Positions 1-8,286 of a stretch of 64,000 nucleotides of DNA are shown piece by piece. The stretch lies in the NCBI RefSeq assembly GCF_050459865.1, contig NZ_JBCMNM010000012.1:62001-126000 (forward strand), in the 5' to 3' direction. A program made the position numbers and the translations under genes. Numbering within the stretch: position 1 is the first letter of the stretch; each line of letters begins with the position of its first letter. The DNA comes from Rummeliibacillus pycnus_B. Lineage in GTDB: Bacteria; Bacillota; Bacilli; Bacillales_A; Planococcaceae. The notes under the pieces were generated by a model, which ran no database searches, had not been told where the DNA came from, and saw only the letters and a program-made list of their open reading frames with translations.

Positions 1-600
1 ATAACCTATAATATTATGGCCCAGATTCATCTTTTGCCCGCCAGCTTTACTAAAATCTTCGAAGCTAATTTTCTCATTAGCCTTTTCTAAGCTGCTGTAT
101 TTCACCACTGTATATTTCGCAATAATGGATTTTTTTGAAGCCTTTTTCAAAGATGGATCATTTACTGGTACTTCTTTATCCATTTCATAAAAAACAACTG
201 TATATTTATTTTTCTCTACGGTAGTTGTTGCAGTTAAATGCTTCCCTTCTTTTAATGGAAGTTGACTTGGGAGTGATACCGGCAACTTCGTCTTTAGCTG
301 TTTCTTTATCGAAGCAATGACATCTGTTTGATTGTTTCCATTTATTTCAGTTTGACTGTTGTTATTTGAGTTTATCGGTTGATTCGTCGATTGATCGTCT
401 TTTGTTTGTTCTGCTTCAGCATCCGTATTAGTAGTCTCTCCGCTTGTTGCTGCTTCACTTTTGCTCTGATCTGTTTGCTCATGCTTTTCAGTTGGATTAT
501 CTGTATTATTATTTTCAACGTTTTTCGTGACATTCCCAGAACAAGCACTCAATAATCCCACAGCTAGCATACAACTTAAAATTTGTTTAGAATATCTCAT
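1..600 (-). CDS. Lipoprotein, C-terminal part cut by window edge
   Basis: The first 200 residues are visible and the frame is still open at the left edge, so the gene is partial. It starts with a lipoprotein signal peptide (MRYSKQILS, hydrophobic core, lipobox LLSAC with Cys20), so the product should be lipid-anchored on the outer face of the membrane. Residues about 24-100 form a low-complexity linker rich in Asn, Thr, Gln and Glu. A folded region starts near residue 105 and has no motif I recognise. The start is supported by AGAGGTG upstream. It is divergent from the YdeI-family gene. Function unknown. Confidence 0.85.
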   Translation of the reverse strand, partial: MRYSKQILSCMLAVGLLSACSGNVTKNVENNNTDNPTEKHEQTDQSKSEAATSGETTNTDAEAEQTKDDQSTNQPINSNNNSQTEINGNNQTDVIASIKKQLKTKLPVSLPSQLPLKEGKHLTATTTVEKNKYTVVFYEMDKEVPVNDPSLKKASKKSIIAKYTVVKYSSLEKANEKISFEDFSKAGGQKMNLGHNIIGY

Positions 601-749
601 CTGTTGCACCTCTTTTTTTGTCGATCTATAATTACACTTCCCACTTTTATTATATCTAATCTTAAAGGAAATAAATTACCGAAAAATTAAAATGCTATGA
701 CAAGGAAATTACAAACATTTATGGCATAATATCAGCATGGAGGTCTATC

Positions 750-1403
750 ATGAATTCAAAATTCAAACTAACTGAAGGTACAAAAGTCCATGTTCATAAC
801 GCGCCTGACACTTTCTTATTAGAAGGCATCAAAACTACAACCACTAAACCCTTTGATCGTGTGATCGCATTCGTCTTTTCAATTGAAGAACTAACTGCCT
901 ATTTGCAACAGTGCATCGAAGAGAAACTGATCTCTGAGCAAGGCTATCTGTTCTTTGTTTATCCTAAAAAAGGGAACAAATCGTATGATACATATATCCA
1001 TCGTGATGCGATTTTCCCCGCTATTTCTGTTGATGAACAAAAATACATTGTGGGTAGCGACTATAAATTTGCCACTTTATCTTCGTTAGATGATACATTC
1101 TCGATTCTGTCTATCAAGGTTGATGGCAAACAAAAAGGCAAGAAAAAAACTGCAAACAGCCAGTGCGTCGATGATTATATCGAAATGATTCCACAACTTA
1201 AGGAATTTTTATCATCAGATAAAAAGTTGCTCTCTTTTTATGAATCACTAACCCCAGGCTATCAAAAAGATTGGGCACGTTATGTATTCAGTGCCAAAAG
1301 AGAAGAAACACAAAAGAATCGTCTAGAAGAAATGAAGGACATTTTAGGACAAGGCTTTAAAACAAAGGAACTTTTTCGCCAAGCTCAAAAGAAAAATTCT
1401 TAA
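750..1403 (+). CDS. YdeI/OmpD-associated family protein
   Basis: 217 residues. The N-terminal half resembles the DUF1801/YdeI fold and the C-terminal stretch (LTPGYQKDWARYVFSAKREET, then a basic helix) is the usual tail of the YdeI family, in which a helix of the form GYQKxWxxxVxxAKxxET recurs. Members are small cytoplasmic proteins of uncertain biochemical role. GGAGGTC lies just before the ATG. The next gene follows after 18 bp, so the two are probably co-transcribed. Confidence 0.75.
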   Translation: MNSKFKLTEGTKVHVHNAPDTFLLEGIKTTTTKPFDRVIAFVFSIEELTAYLQQCIEEKLISEQGYLFFVYPKKGNKSYDTYIHRDAIFPAISVDEQKYIVGSDYKFATLSSLDDTFSILSIKVDGKQKGKKKTANSQCVDDYIEMIPQLKEFLSSDKKLLSFYESLTPGYQKDWARYVFSAKREETQKNRLEEMKDILGQGFKTKELFRQAQKKNS

Positions 1404-1421
1404 ACAAAAGGAGAATGTCAT

Positions 1422-1814
1422 TTGAAAGATGCAAAAGCATTTCTAATGTTCCAAGGTCAAGCAAAAGAAGCAATTGAACAATATCAAGAATGGTTTACGG
1501 ATCTCTCACTCGTTAAAGTAGCTTATATGCCCGATTCAACTCAAGTGTCTATGGCAGAGCTTGATTTTAAAGGCTATCGCATTTTATTGAATGATAGTCC
1601 GATTAAGCATAATTTTGACTTTACCCCTTCTTTCTCCATCTTTATCGTATGTGAAACAAAAGAAGAAATTGAACGCTATGCTAAAGTGGTTGCTGATGGT
1701 GGTATGACATTAATGGAATTAAACAATTACGGTTTCTCTGAACTATTCACTTGGGTACAGGATCGTTTCGGCATTTCGTGGCAATTCACTTATAATCCTT
1801 TAGTGCGAAAATAA
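1422..1814 (+). CDS. PhnB-like VOC-superfamily protein
   Basis: 130 residues, full length for the PhnB/3-demethylubiquinone-methyltransferase-like branch of the vicinal oxygen chelate superfamily: an N-terminal FLMFQGQAKEAIEQYQEWF segment and a C-terminal DRFGISWQFTYNP, the family hallmark ending. These proteins are metal-binding folds, and the substrate here cannot be told. The start is TTG, chosen because AAAGGAG sits 9 bases upstream and no in-frame ATG fits. A hairpin terminator follows. Confidence 0.8.
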   Translation: MKDAKAFLMFQGQAKEAIEQYQEWFTDLSLVKVAYMPDSTQVSMAELDFKGYRILLNDSPIKHNFDFTPSFSIFIVCETKEEIERYAKVVADGGMTLMELNNYGFSELFTWVQDRFGISWQFTYNPLVRK

Positions 1815-1842
1815 GCTTTCTTATAAACATTGTAAATAAGAA

Positions 1843-1872
1843 AAAGGCTACCGAAACTTTCGGATAGCCTTC
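1843..1872. terminator. Bidirectional intrinsic terminator
   Basis: AAGGCTA and TAGCCTT enclose a second short stem CCGAAA/TTTCGG. The arms are preceded by A and followed by T tracts. It separates the convergent PhnB-like and dehydrogenase-like genes. Confidence 0.85.
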
Positions 1873-1895
1873 TTCGCAATTATTATGAGTAATTC

Positions 1896-2441
1896 TTATG
1901 GTCTGCTTTGCTGAGGTTCTAGCCTTCCTACTGTCCAATTTCCAGAGTTACTGTGTTGCATCACGCGTTTAACTCCATTTGATATTTCATCATTCGTCAA
2001 CCATCTAGAACGATTATTTTCGCGTATAAACCCGAGCTGAATTGTAGCGTAATTACAACTAGTTGGGGCTCCTATTTCCTCTACAGTTGGTATCTCACGG
2101 CTACTCCCTAAAACATGATAGAACGACCATTCTTTGTCTGACTTTAAATGCTTGATTAGGGTCGGAAGAGTTGATTTTGCTTTAGAATGAATCCATGCAA
2201 CAACCATATCTACCGGTCCATGCTTCTGTATTAAGGTATCTAAACAATTTGCTAATATATGTGTATCAGTATAGTCCACATAATTTGGAATTATTTTCGT
2301 AGGTTCTAGTGCTTGGTTAATAAGCAGCTGCATTTTTTCTTTATTTCTAGCAATAATCGATACTTTATAGCCTTGCTCATTTAACCATAAAGAAACGCCC
2401 GATAGCATCCCTGTTCCACCAATTACAAGTGCATGCTTCAT
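1896..2441 (-). CDS. Short-chain dehydrogenase-like Rossmann protein
   Basis: 181 residues, shorter than a typical 240-250 residue SDR. The nucleotide-binding loop GGTGMLSG (residues 8-15) after a beta strand, and a basic segment IIARNKEK suggesting NADP preference, are clear. The catalytic Tyr-x3-Lys of classical SDRs is not found; YATIQ lies in the expected area but lacks the Lys. It may bind a dinucleotide without classical SDR catalysis. The start is supported by GGGGGATGG. Moderate certainty about fold, none about substrate. Confidence 0.7.
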   Translation of the reverse strand: MKHALVIGGTGMLSGVSLWLNEQGYKVSIIARNKEKMQLLINQALEPTKIIPNYVDYTDTHILANCLDTLIQKHGPVDMVVAWIHSKAKSTLPTLIKHLKSDKEWSFYHVLGSSREIPTVEEIGAPTSCNYATIQLGFIRENNRSRWLTNDEISNGVKRVMQHSNSGNWTVGRLEPQQSRP

Positions 2442-2499
2442 ACCATCCCCCCATGTAGATTTTTATAAACCACTCCGCCAAAATGAATTTATCATTTGG

Positions 2500-2577
2500 T
2501 TACTTTTTCTGATACATTTCCATTTTTAATTTTTCGCCAAATTTTATAAGTTCTAATACATTCTTAAGTTGCTCCAT
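2500..2577 (-). CDS. Possible 25-residue peptide
   Basis: A short open frame (MEQLKNVLEL...) preceded by GGAGAGA only 3 bases from the ATG. Amphipathic helix-like composition. No family recognised; it could be the remnant of a larger gene. Weak support. Confidence 0.2.
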   Translation of the reverse strand: MEQLKNVLELIKFGEKLKMEMYQKK

Positions 2578-2603
2578 TGTTCTCTCCATTTACTTCATGA
2601 AAT

Positions 2604-2640
2604 AAAATAAAAGAATCCATTCCGAAAAATAGATTCCTTT
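2604..2640 (-). terminator. Terminator after DinB gene
   Basis: On the minus strand GGAATC and GATTC enclose a loop and are followed by TTTTATTTTATTTC, just past the DinB stop codon. It resembles the inner hairpin of the dispersed repeats further right but lacks their outer arms. Confidence 0.5.
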
Positions 2641-2654
2641 AGTCTGCGTAATTT

Positions 2655-3131
2655 CTATTGTTGTTGCATTTCTCTTGTTGGACCCATAACACCCGGTACT
2701 GTTAATCCCGCTTGGCGTAATAACACTGTCATTTGTCCTCTATGATGTGTTTGATGATCGATTAGCGAACGTAAAAACTTACCACGTAAAACTGGGCCGC
2801 CGAAGCCATTGACCTCTTCTAAAAAATCCTCATCTGATAGTTTTGCCGCTTCATTTTTAAAGCCCTCTGAAAGCTGTTCATAGGCATCAATAATTTCAGC
2901 AATATCTGTTGGCATTTCTTGATGCCGACCTGGTCCAGGCACTTGAAGTTCAGCTAAATGACCAAATGCCGCGCCAGCGCTAATTAAATGCCATGCTAAC
3001 CAACCAAGTGTATTATGTCCTTCTACTATACCTTGGTCTAATTTATCATTCGTAATTGCTTTCATAACATTCAATGTTCCTTTTGAAGAAGCCGTCCAAT
3101 CTTCCAGAAAATCCTCCACTTTACGATACAT
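2655..3131 (-). CDS. DinB-superfamily protein
   Basis: 158 residues, four-helix DinB fold. Metal ligands are expected from WHLISAG in helix 2 and from the DHQTHHRGQ motif near the C-terminus. Family members include bacillithiol or mycothiol S-transferases and uncharacterised metal enzymes; the thiol partner here is an inference. I place the start at the ATG of MYRKVEDF because AGGAG lies 8 bases upstream; a longer GTG frame would overlap that site. It is followed by its own terminator. Confidence 0.8.
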   Translation of the reverse strand: MYRKVEDFLEDWTASSKGTLNVMKAITNDKLDQGIVEGHNTLGWLAWHLISAGAAFGHLAELQVPGPGRHQEMPTDIAEIIDAYEQLSEGFKNEAAKLSDEDFLEEVNGFGGPVLRGKFLRSLIDHQTHHRGQMTVLLRQAGLTVPGVMGPTREMQQQ

Positions 3132-3232
3132 ACATGTCACTCCTATATGAAGATAAATTTTACAGTTTAATCATATCGAACAGAAAAAACACATGCAATT
3201 TTAACGACTTTCTAGTTAAGCTGTACTCTCTT

Positions 3233-3742
3233 CTATTTCAAAGCATTTTGGATATGAACTAAATGATGTTTACCATGCCATGCATAAATGCCAATACTCT
3301 TTTCTACTGTTGTAATACCCGAAACAGGATGTAAGAATGCTCGTTTCAACTGTTCTTCAGTTAAGCTTTGTAGCAAATAAATCCATCTTACATAAAGACT
3401 TTCGATTAACTGTAATGATACGGATATAGGTAGGCTAGAATCTGGTAGCTCTGCCCATTCTGTCTCTTCATACGGTTTAATGGTTGGTGTTTCTTCAGTT
3501 AAAGCTAGTTTTATACGTATATAACTGTTCATATGACTATCTGCAATATGATGAACAAGTTGGCGGACAGTCCATCCATTTTCGCGATATGATCTATTAA
3601 GTTCTTCATCACTTAAGTCTTTGACAACTTCTGTTAATTGCTCTGGTAGTACACGAATTTCTTCAACCCATTCTGCAACTTGCTCTTTCGAAATAACATC
3701 ATCACATTCAAACTGACCAATCGGGTATCTTTCATCTGTCAT
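3233..3742 (-). CDS. yfiT: YfiT/BstA-type metal-dependent S-transferase
   Basis: 169 residues. The sequence follows the YfiT family closely: YPIGQFE start, ENGWTVRQLVHHIADSHMNS carrying the first His ligand, an EETEWAELPDS segment, and the closing YAWHGKHHLVHI with the HxxxHxxH ligands. Characterised relatives are Ni/Zn enzymes that conjugate bacillithiol or hydrolyse related substrates in the cytoplasm. Its start overlaps the stop of the DUF402 gene by ATGA, indicating translational coupling. Confidence 0.88.
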   Translation of the reverse strand: MTDERYPIGQFECDDVISKEQVAEWVEEIRVLPEQLTEVVKDLSDEELNRSYRENGWTVRQLVHHIADSHMNSYIRIKLALTEETPTIKPYEETEWAELPDSSLPISVSLQLIESLYVRWIYLLQSLTEEQLKRAFLHPVSGITTVEKSIGIYAWHGKHHLVHIQNALK

Positions 3743-4302
3743 TTCACTTTCTCCCCACTTTCAAGCTTTATTATCTCTAAAATCTCTTTATGCTTCTGTG
3801 CTAAATTTAATAACTTAAAACTTCCGTTATGTAATAGATTCATGAGTGTATTTGTTTCTTTCCATGCTAAATCATACTGAGCCTGATCAATTTCTCCATT
3901 TTGTAAAGCCTCTTCTAATTCATCTTCATCTAATAGAAAAGTCTTTTCTGAAGGTAATACCACGATATCCAAATATAAATCATCCATATAAGGTATACCG
4001 TTTTCTTCACCATTGCGGAGGCAAATATCAATATATGTATATACGATATTACCGTTCCTATCAAACGTAGTGGTTATTGCGTGATTGCTGTTACTAGGAA
4101 ACTGCTGTAACCATATATAGCCATCATCAACAATACATATATTTTCCTCTTCATGATTCACATAGAGTGGGCTAGCTACTTTAACCATATCGAGTAATGC
4201 AATATAGCCTTTAAATTCTTTCGTATCAAGATAGGATTGTGCATAATTCTTTTGTAAAATGCGTTTCCAATCAGGGCGATTTCCGTACTTTCTCTTTAGA
4301 AT
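3739..4302 (-). CDS. DUF402 family protein, apparent AUU start
   Basis: The body (CIVDDGYIWLQQFP, MDDLYLDIVV, DEDELEEAL) matches DUF402, a fold found in nucleoside phosphatases and RNA-processing proteins. The first ATG (4188) has no ribosome site and would cut off the conserved N-terminus. The frame stays open upstream through KRKYGNRPDWKRILQKNY, which is family-like. AGAGGGAG lies 9 bases before an in-frame ATT at 4302, so translation probably starts there (an in-frame ATA lies at 4308). An alternative is a point-mutated, weakly expressed gene. Stop and next start overlap. Confidence 0.65.
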   Translation of the reverse strand: MLKRKYGNRPDWKRILQKNYAQSYLDTKEFKGYIALLDMVKVASPLYVNHEEENICIVDDGYIWLQQFPSNSNHAITTTFDRNGNIVYTYIDICLRNGEENGIPYMDDLYLDIVVLPSEKTFLLDEDELEEALQNGEIDQAQYDLAWKETNTLMNLLHNGSFKLLNLAQKHKEILEIIKLESGEKVK

Positions 4303-4501
4303 AACTATACACTCCCTCTATTTTTCCTTATTATACTATCTTATCATTTTTACAAAAATAAATATCTAAATATTCAGAAATAAAATTAGGCCATCATAGA
4401 AATAGATTTTCTAGATAGCCCTTTACCGAAGTATCGATTACTTCAATCTATTTATTTGGTAAGGAAATTCTAGTTTTTCTTTTACACATCTAATTCCAAA
4501 A

Positions 4502-4873
4502 TTAGTCTTCTACGCTTTCACTAGTTGATACCAAAAATACGACTACGTTTAGCACGAAGAATATAAAGGGCTTCATAGCAATTTCTAGACCTTGTCCTAC
4601 CATTAAGTGTGTTGATGTAGCTCCAACCATCACAACAGCTAATGCTCCACTAGAAATAGGCACAAATCCTTTCTTCCAAAAACCTATTAATAAGCCGATA
4701 GATGAAGTAACTTCAACTGCACCTACACCATACATGATAATCTTTCCGTAGCCAAATACTTCAGTAAAATTCTCTACATGCATTGGATTAGCAGTTAATT
4801 TCATATAACCGAAATACATAAAAGCAAGAGCCAATAAAAATTGGATTATCCCAACTGATGACTTCTTTAAAAT
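4502..4873 (-). CDS. DoxX-like membrane protein, apparent AUU start
   Basis: About 123 residues with four predicted membrane helices, the DoxX-like arrangement (LALAFMYFGYMKLT, then GAVEVTSSIGLLIGFW). DoxX proteins are small membrane components linked to redox homeostasis; the role here is unknown. The first ATG (4834) lies inside helix 1 and has no ribosome site. AGAGGAGG sits 7 bases before an in-frame ATT at 4873 that restores a complete helix 1 (LKKSSVGIIQFLLALAF). This is the second AUU-type start within 600 bp. Confidence 0.65.
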   Translation of the reverse strand: MLKKSSVGIIQFLLALAFMYFGYMKLTANPMHVENFTEVFGYGKIIMYGVGAVEVTSSIGLLIGFWKKGFVPISSGALAVVMVGATSTHLMVGQGLEIAMKPFIFFVLNVVVFLVSTSESVED

Positions 4874-4984
4874 AGCAACTCCTCCTCTATTACAAATTAC
4901 TTTCTATTAATATATAGTCTCGGAGTATTGAGTTTAGAAGTAGATTTATCAAAAAGTCATAGATTTCGGGATTTATATCAAAAA

Positions 4985-5018
4985 ACGCTCTAACGATAGA
5001 AACATGGTTAGAGCGCTT
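4985..5018. terminator. 9-bp hairpin CGCTCTAAC/GTTAGAGCG
   Basis: A strong stem with a 12-base loop in the gap between DoxX and the GNAT gene. On the plus strand it is followed by CTTTCC rather than a clean T tract, so its role as terminator is uncertain. Confidence 0.4.
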
Positions 5019-5087
5019 TCCTATTATTCATTTATTTTTAAGAGCTTTATATTAAGCAGCAGGGTTAAAAACATTCACTTTTCACTA

Positions 5088-5470
5088 TTCAGATTTGGAT
5101 GTTCCACTACAGACGGCGCTTTCCACGGGCTTGGCTTCAATCTCCTCGGGCCAACACGATGTTGGTCACGAAGCCGTTGCCACAGGACGTGGCGTTCTTA
5201 GGCTTTGTTCCTTAAAAGATGCGCTCCTGCATCGCTTCGCTAGCTTCGTCGCAAGAAATTCTTTTTAACAAAAGAATTTCTTCCTGCGGGGCTTTCAGCT
5301 CAAGCTTTTCCCGTAGGACATTGAATTAGCTTCCTTGAATTAGCACCGCACGAAGAAAATGCGAATGCATTTTCGAGGACTCGCCGTCTTTCGCTCCACA
5401 ATAAACAAAATTGGTTATCATTAGATGTTTGTATATTTCATATGAATTTTGCATTATGAAATTGTACAAT
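5088..5470. repeat. Bacillaceae-type GC-rich intergenic repeat, long copy
   Basis: This gene-free stretch holds a repeat with inverted ends AGACGGCG (5110) and CGCCGTCT (about 5383). Its flanks recur at 8860-8965, where the middle (about 5127-5399) is missing and a single TCCAC remains instead of one at each border. The middle is GC-richer than its surroundings and contains a hairpin AAGAAATTC/GAATTTCTT. Similar CTACAGACGGCGCTTTCC-type elements are, from memory, common between genes in Bacillaceae. It encodes nothing convincing. Confidence 0.7.
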
Positions 5471-5585
5471 TACTTCTATCTATAATAATAGCACAGTAAT
5501 AATAGTAAAACATTGTTGATGATTTGCCTACTTGTACTTAATTGAATACGGACGAGGTTAAAAAAAGGAGAAGTGAGGGATTAAA

Positions 5586-6074
5586 TTGATAGTACAAATA
5601 AAAGAGATGAATGAAACACTTGCAAAAGAAATTCTTAACTGGCAATACGATCCACCATATGACTTCTACAACAATGACTGCACAGATGAAAATATAATAG
5701 AATTGCTTAACGATCAGTTTAAAGCAATTGTTGATGAACATAATCAAATAGTCGGATTTTTTTGTGTTGGGGAATCAGCTAAGGTGCCAGCCGGCTACAA
5801 ATTTGGTGTCTATGATGCTGATTTGATCGACATAGGTTTAGGAATGAATCCTAACCTTGTTGGTAAAGGATTTGGCTTTGAATTTTGTACTTCTATTATT
5901 TATTTTATTAAGAATCAGTTTGGAGAGTCACCTATTCGACTAACTGTTGCTACATTTAACAAACGAGCTATCCATTTATATGAAAAGCTAGGGTTTTTCT
6001 ATGAAAATCGGTTTAACTCTGGTTTTACAGAATTTATTACAATGATAAATAAGAGTGCTGAAGAAAAAGAATGA
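5586..6074 (+). CDS. GNAT-family N-acetyltransferase
   Basis: 162 residues. Motif A is seen as NLVGKGFGFEF, giving the acetyl-CoA pyrophosphate loop, and the last third (TVATFNKRAIHLYEKLGF) is the typical RimI-like end. Substrate unknown. The start is TTG with GAGGG upstream and a second AAGGAG further off. Monocistronic, ended by a strong hairpin. Confidence 0.8.
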   Translation: MIVQIKEMNETLAKEILNWQYDPPYDFYNNDCTDENIIELLNDQFKAIVDEHNQIVGFFCVGESAKVPAGYKFGVYDADLIDIGLGMNPNLVGKGFGFEFCTSIIYFIKNQFGESPIRLTVATFNKRAIHLYEKLGFFYENRFNSGFTEFITMINKSAEEKE

Positions 6075-6102
6075 GCAATCTAAATAATACAATCAATTAC
6101 TA

Positions 6103-6140
6103 AGAGCCTTGCTAATTTTATCGGTTGCAAGGCTCTTTGT
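6103..6140 (+). terminator. Intrinsic terminator of GNAT gene
   Basis: AGAGCCTTGC pairs with GCAAGGCTCT, loop of 14 bases, followed by TTTGTTTT. Confidence 0.9.
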
Positions 6141-6176
6141 TTTATTTCAATACTATCTTCAATGGGAACATTTCGG

Positions 6177-6968
6177 TTAGTTTGTATGGTATTTCTTTTG
6201 AGAAATCCAATAATGAGACATCTTTAATGTTATCAAAATCCATATAAGTGTAATAAAAAAATTTCCGTAAAGACTCGAATTAACTGATCCTGTTATTAAT
6301 AACTCAGTGGCATGTTGACTCATTCCTGCAGGGTTTAGTAAACCATTTATTGAATGTAAACCACAAATTAATCGAATAATAAGGAGAAATAAAATACTAA
6401 ACATAGCAATAATTCCCTGTCCATTAAAAATCGTACTAATCATAGTAGTAAACGTAATCATAAAAAGAGCCCATACAAGGTAGAAGACCAATGCTATTAA
6501 CATGCGTGAAATAGGAATGCTGTTAAATAAATAACTTACATATAAGTACGAAATAAAATAACCTATCGTAATGCTTGTAGCTACAAACAAAAAGCTTGAA
6601 AGCGTCTTTCCGCCAATGTATGTGCCTACTGTTACTGGCCTTGTTAAAATAAAATCAAGCATTCCGTTATTCTTATCAGACTGAATAATTCCCATCATAG
6701 AAACAACAATAATAATAATACCAAGTTGGTCAAATTGAGAACCAATGGTTGAAGCAAGCACCTGTCCTCCGTCTTGTTGAACCATATTAGGATCAATAGT
6801 AATCCCCTGGTTTCCGCCTAGTGACCCTAATATCGAAGGTAGAAAATAAGTAATAATTGGCTGCGTAGCACCTAAAAAAATAAATACGAGTGGCAGCCAG
6901 ATAATCCTAAAATCGCGAAGTAGCTGAACACGTTCTTTTTTCATTAAAATATTAAATTGTTGATTCAT
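6177..6968 (-). CDS. ABC-2 type permease, YxlG-like
   Basis: 263 residues with about six membrane helices and the ABC-2 pattern: a cytoplasmic N-terminus (KKERVQLLRDFR), an extracytoplasmic loop rich in Gly and Gln, and MLDFILTRPVTVGTYIGGK before helix 3. It should form the membrane half of an exporter with the ATPase encoded just upstream, whose stop codon it overlaps (ATGA). Substrate unknown; YxlG belongs to a B. subtilis operon controlled by SigY. Confidence 0.85.
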   Translation of the reverse strand: MNQQFNILMKKERVQLLRDFRIIWLPLVFIFLGATQPIITYFLPSILGSLGGNQGITIDPNMVQQDGGQVLASTIGSQFDQLGIIIIVVSMMGIIQSDKNNGMLDFILTRPVTVGTYIGGKTLSSFLFVATSITIGYFISYLYVSYLFNSIPISRMLIALVFYLVWALFMITFTTMISTIFNGQGIIAMFSILFLLIIRLICGLHSINGLLNPAGMSQHATELLITGSVNSSLYGNFFITLIWILITLKMSHYWISQKKYHTN

Positions 6969-7873
6969 GCGTTCACCACCATTTTCAAAAATATTTCTTC
7001 GAGTGTATCAGTGCTACCAACCTCAAACTTTATAAGATCGACTTTGTTTTCCAATGCATTAAAAAGTATCATATTTTTATTTTTCTGAATATTTTCCATC
7101 GAAATTTTGGCTCTATTCCCTATTAACTCCACGTTCTTTACATATGGAAGCTTTCTAATTAACTGAACCCACCCTAAATCTTTAGCAGTTATTTCAAGAT
7201 GCATTACCGATTCACAATCTCTATTTAATAATTCTGCCAATGTTGTATCTTCTATTTTAAGTCCGTCTTTCATGACTACAAAGCGTTCACATATCTCTTC
7301 TGCATCACTTAATATATGGGTGGATAATAAAATAGTCGCTTCATGTTTAATTTCTTGAATTAAATTTAACACCTCTCTACGCCCTATGGGATCCAAGGCA
7401 GAAACAGGCTCATCCATGACTATTAAAGATGGCTTATGAAGAAGTGCTTGAGCAATACCCAACCTTTGCTTCATACCCCCTGAAAAAGTTTGAACTTTTT
7501 TATTGTGTTCTTTAGAAAGTCCTACTTTATCCAAAATTACTGGTATATCTTTAACTAATTCCTTTTTCGGTATACCTGATAAGCCACCCATAAAAAGTAG
7601 TATTTCTTTAGCTGTCATCCATGAGAAGAAGTCAGGATATTGCGGAAGATATCCAATCTCTCGCTTCATATCTGAAATTTTCTTTCCATCAAGGAGAACT
7701 TCCCCCTGATCAGCAATTAGAATATCTGCGATAATTTTAATGAGTGTAGATTTCCCTGCACCATTTGGACCAATAAGCCCAATACATTGACCTGTTTCAA
7801 ATTCCAAAGAAAAATTATTTACCGCTACCTTATCCTTAAACTTTTTTGTCACATTTTTTATTTCTAATTTCAA
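6965..7873 (-). CDS. ABC transporter ATPase, YxlF-like
   Basis: 302 residues: Walker A GPNGAGKST (about residue 35), Q-loop LPQYPDFFSW, signature FSGGMKQRLG, Walker B LIVMDEPVSALD and the switch His in STHILSDAEE. The C-terminal 90 residues form the accessory domain of DrrA/YxlF-type exporters. The start is TTG directly after the stop of the small membrane protein, so the three genes are tightly coupled. It energises the permease encoded downstream. Confidence 0.9.
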   Translation of the reverse strand: MKLEIKNVTKKFKDKVAVNNFSLEFETGQCIGLIGPNGAGKSTLIKIIADILIADQGEVLLDGKKISDMKREIGYLPQYPDFFSWMTAKEILLFMGGLSGIPKKELVKDIPVILDKVGLSKEHNKKVQTFSGGMKQRLGIAQALLHKPSLIVMDEPVSALDPIGRREVLNLIQEIKHEATILLSTHILSDAEEICERFVVMKDGLKIEDTTLAELLNRDCESVMHLEITAKDLGWVQLIRKLPYVKNVELIGNRAKISMENIQKNKNMILFNALENKVDLIKFEVGSTDTLEEIFLKMVVNA

Positions 7874-8110
7874 TTATGCTCTACCGCCTTTTCGACCGAT
7901 TGTAAAGTATAAAATCGGACCTACTGTGTTAATAAACAAAATTACAATAGTCCATAATAAAATATTTTCTCTTACCTTTCGATGCCTATATAAATCAATC
8001 AAAGCTATAAGTATCAAAATTAAACCAACAATCAAAATTGGCAAAACAATCGGCAAAATAGCCATCCAATCGAAACCTTTAAAGTCATCAAAACCATAAT
8101 GTAGCTTCAT
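7874..8110 (-). CDS. Small PLDc_N-type membrane protein, YxlE-like
   Basis: 78 residues, two membrane helices and the closing motif NTVGPILYFTIGRKGGRA, typical of the PLDc_N domain that precedes phospholipase D enzymes but also occurs alone in YxlE. Gene order YxlE-YxlF-YxlG is conserved here twice, implying a role as accessory subunit or negative factor. GGAGAAATGA precedes the ATG. It is the first gene of the operon and faces the regulator across a 176-bp operator region. Confidence 0.82.
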   Translation of the reverse strand: MKLHYGFDDFKGFDWMAILPIVLPILIVGLILILIALIDLYRHRKVRENILLWTIVILFINTVGPILYFTIGRKGGRA

Positions 8111-8134
8111 TTCATTTCTCCTTCCATTATTTCA

Positions 8135-8150
8135 TTATCAATATTGATAA
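8135..8150. promoter_or_regulatory. Operator palindrome 1 (TTATCAATATTGATAA)
   Basis: A perfect 16-bp palindrome just upstream of the first ABC operon. A second near-copy lies close to the regulator start. The position between divergent genes suggests binding by the winged-helix regulator encoded at 8287. Confidence 0.7.
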
Positions 8151-8219
8151 TGATAATATAACATAAAGACTTCTCAATTGCAGTTGTTTTTTCACCAAAT
8201 TTTATGATAATATTTTTTA

Positions 8220-8235
8220 TTATTAATATTGATAA
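8220..8235. promoter_or_regulatory. Operator palindrome 2 (TTATTAATATTGATAA)
   Basis: One mismatch from the palindrome at 8135. It sits 51 bp before the regulator start codon, so the regulator probably also controls itself. Confidence 0.65.
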
Positions 8236-8286
8236 TATAATTGTTTAAAAAAAATAAAATCTTACTATTTACAAAAGGAGTAAAAA

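Noticed and set aside
5004..5201. Plus-strand frame inside the GC-rich intergenic repeat
   Set aside because: The region is a non-coding repeat whose second copy lacks most of this frame.
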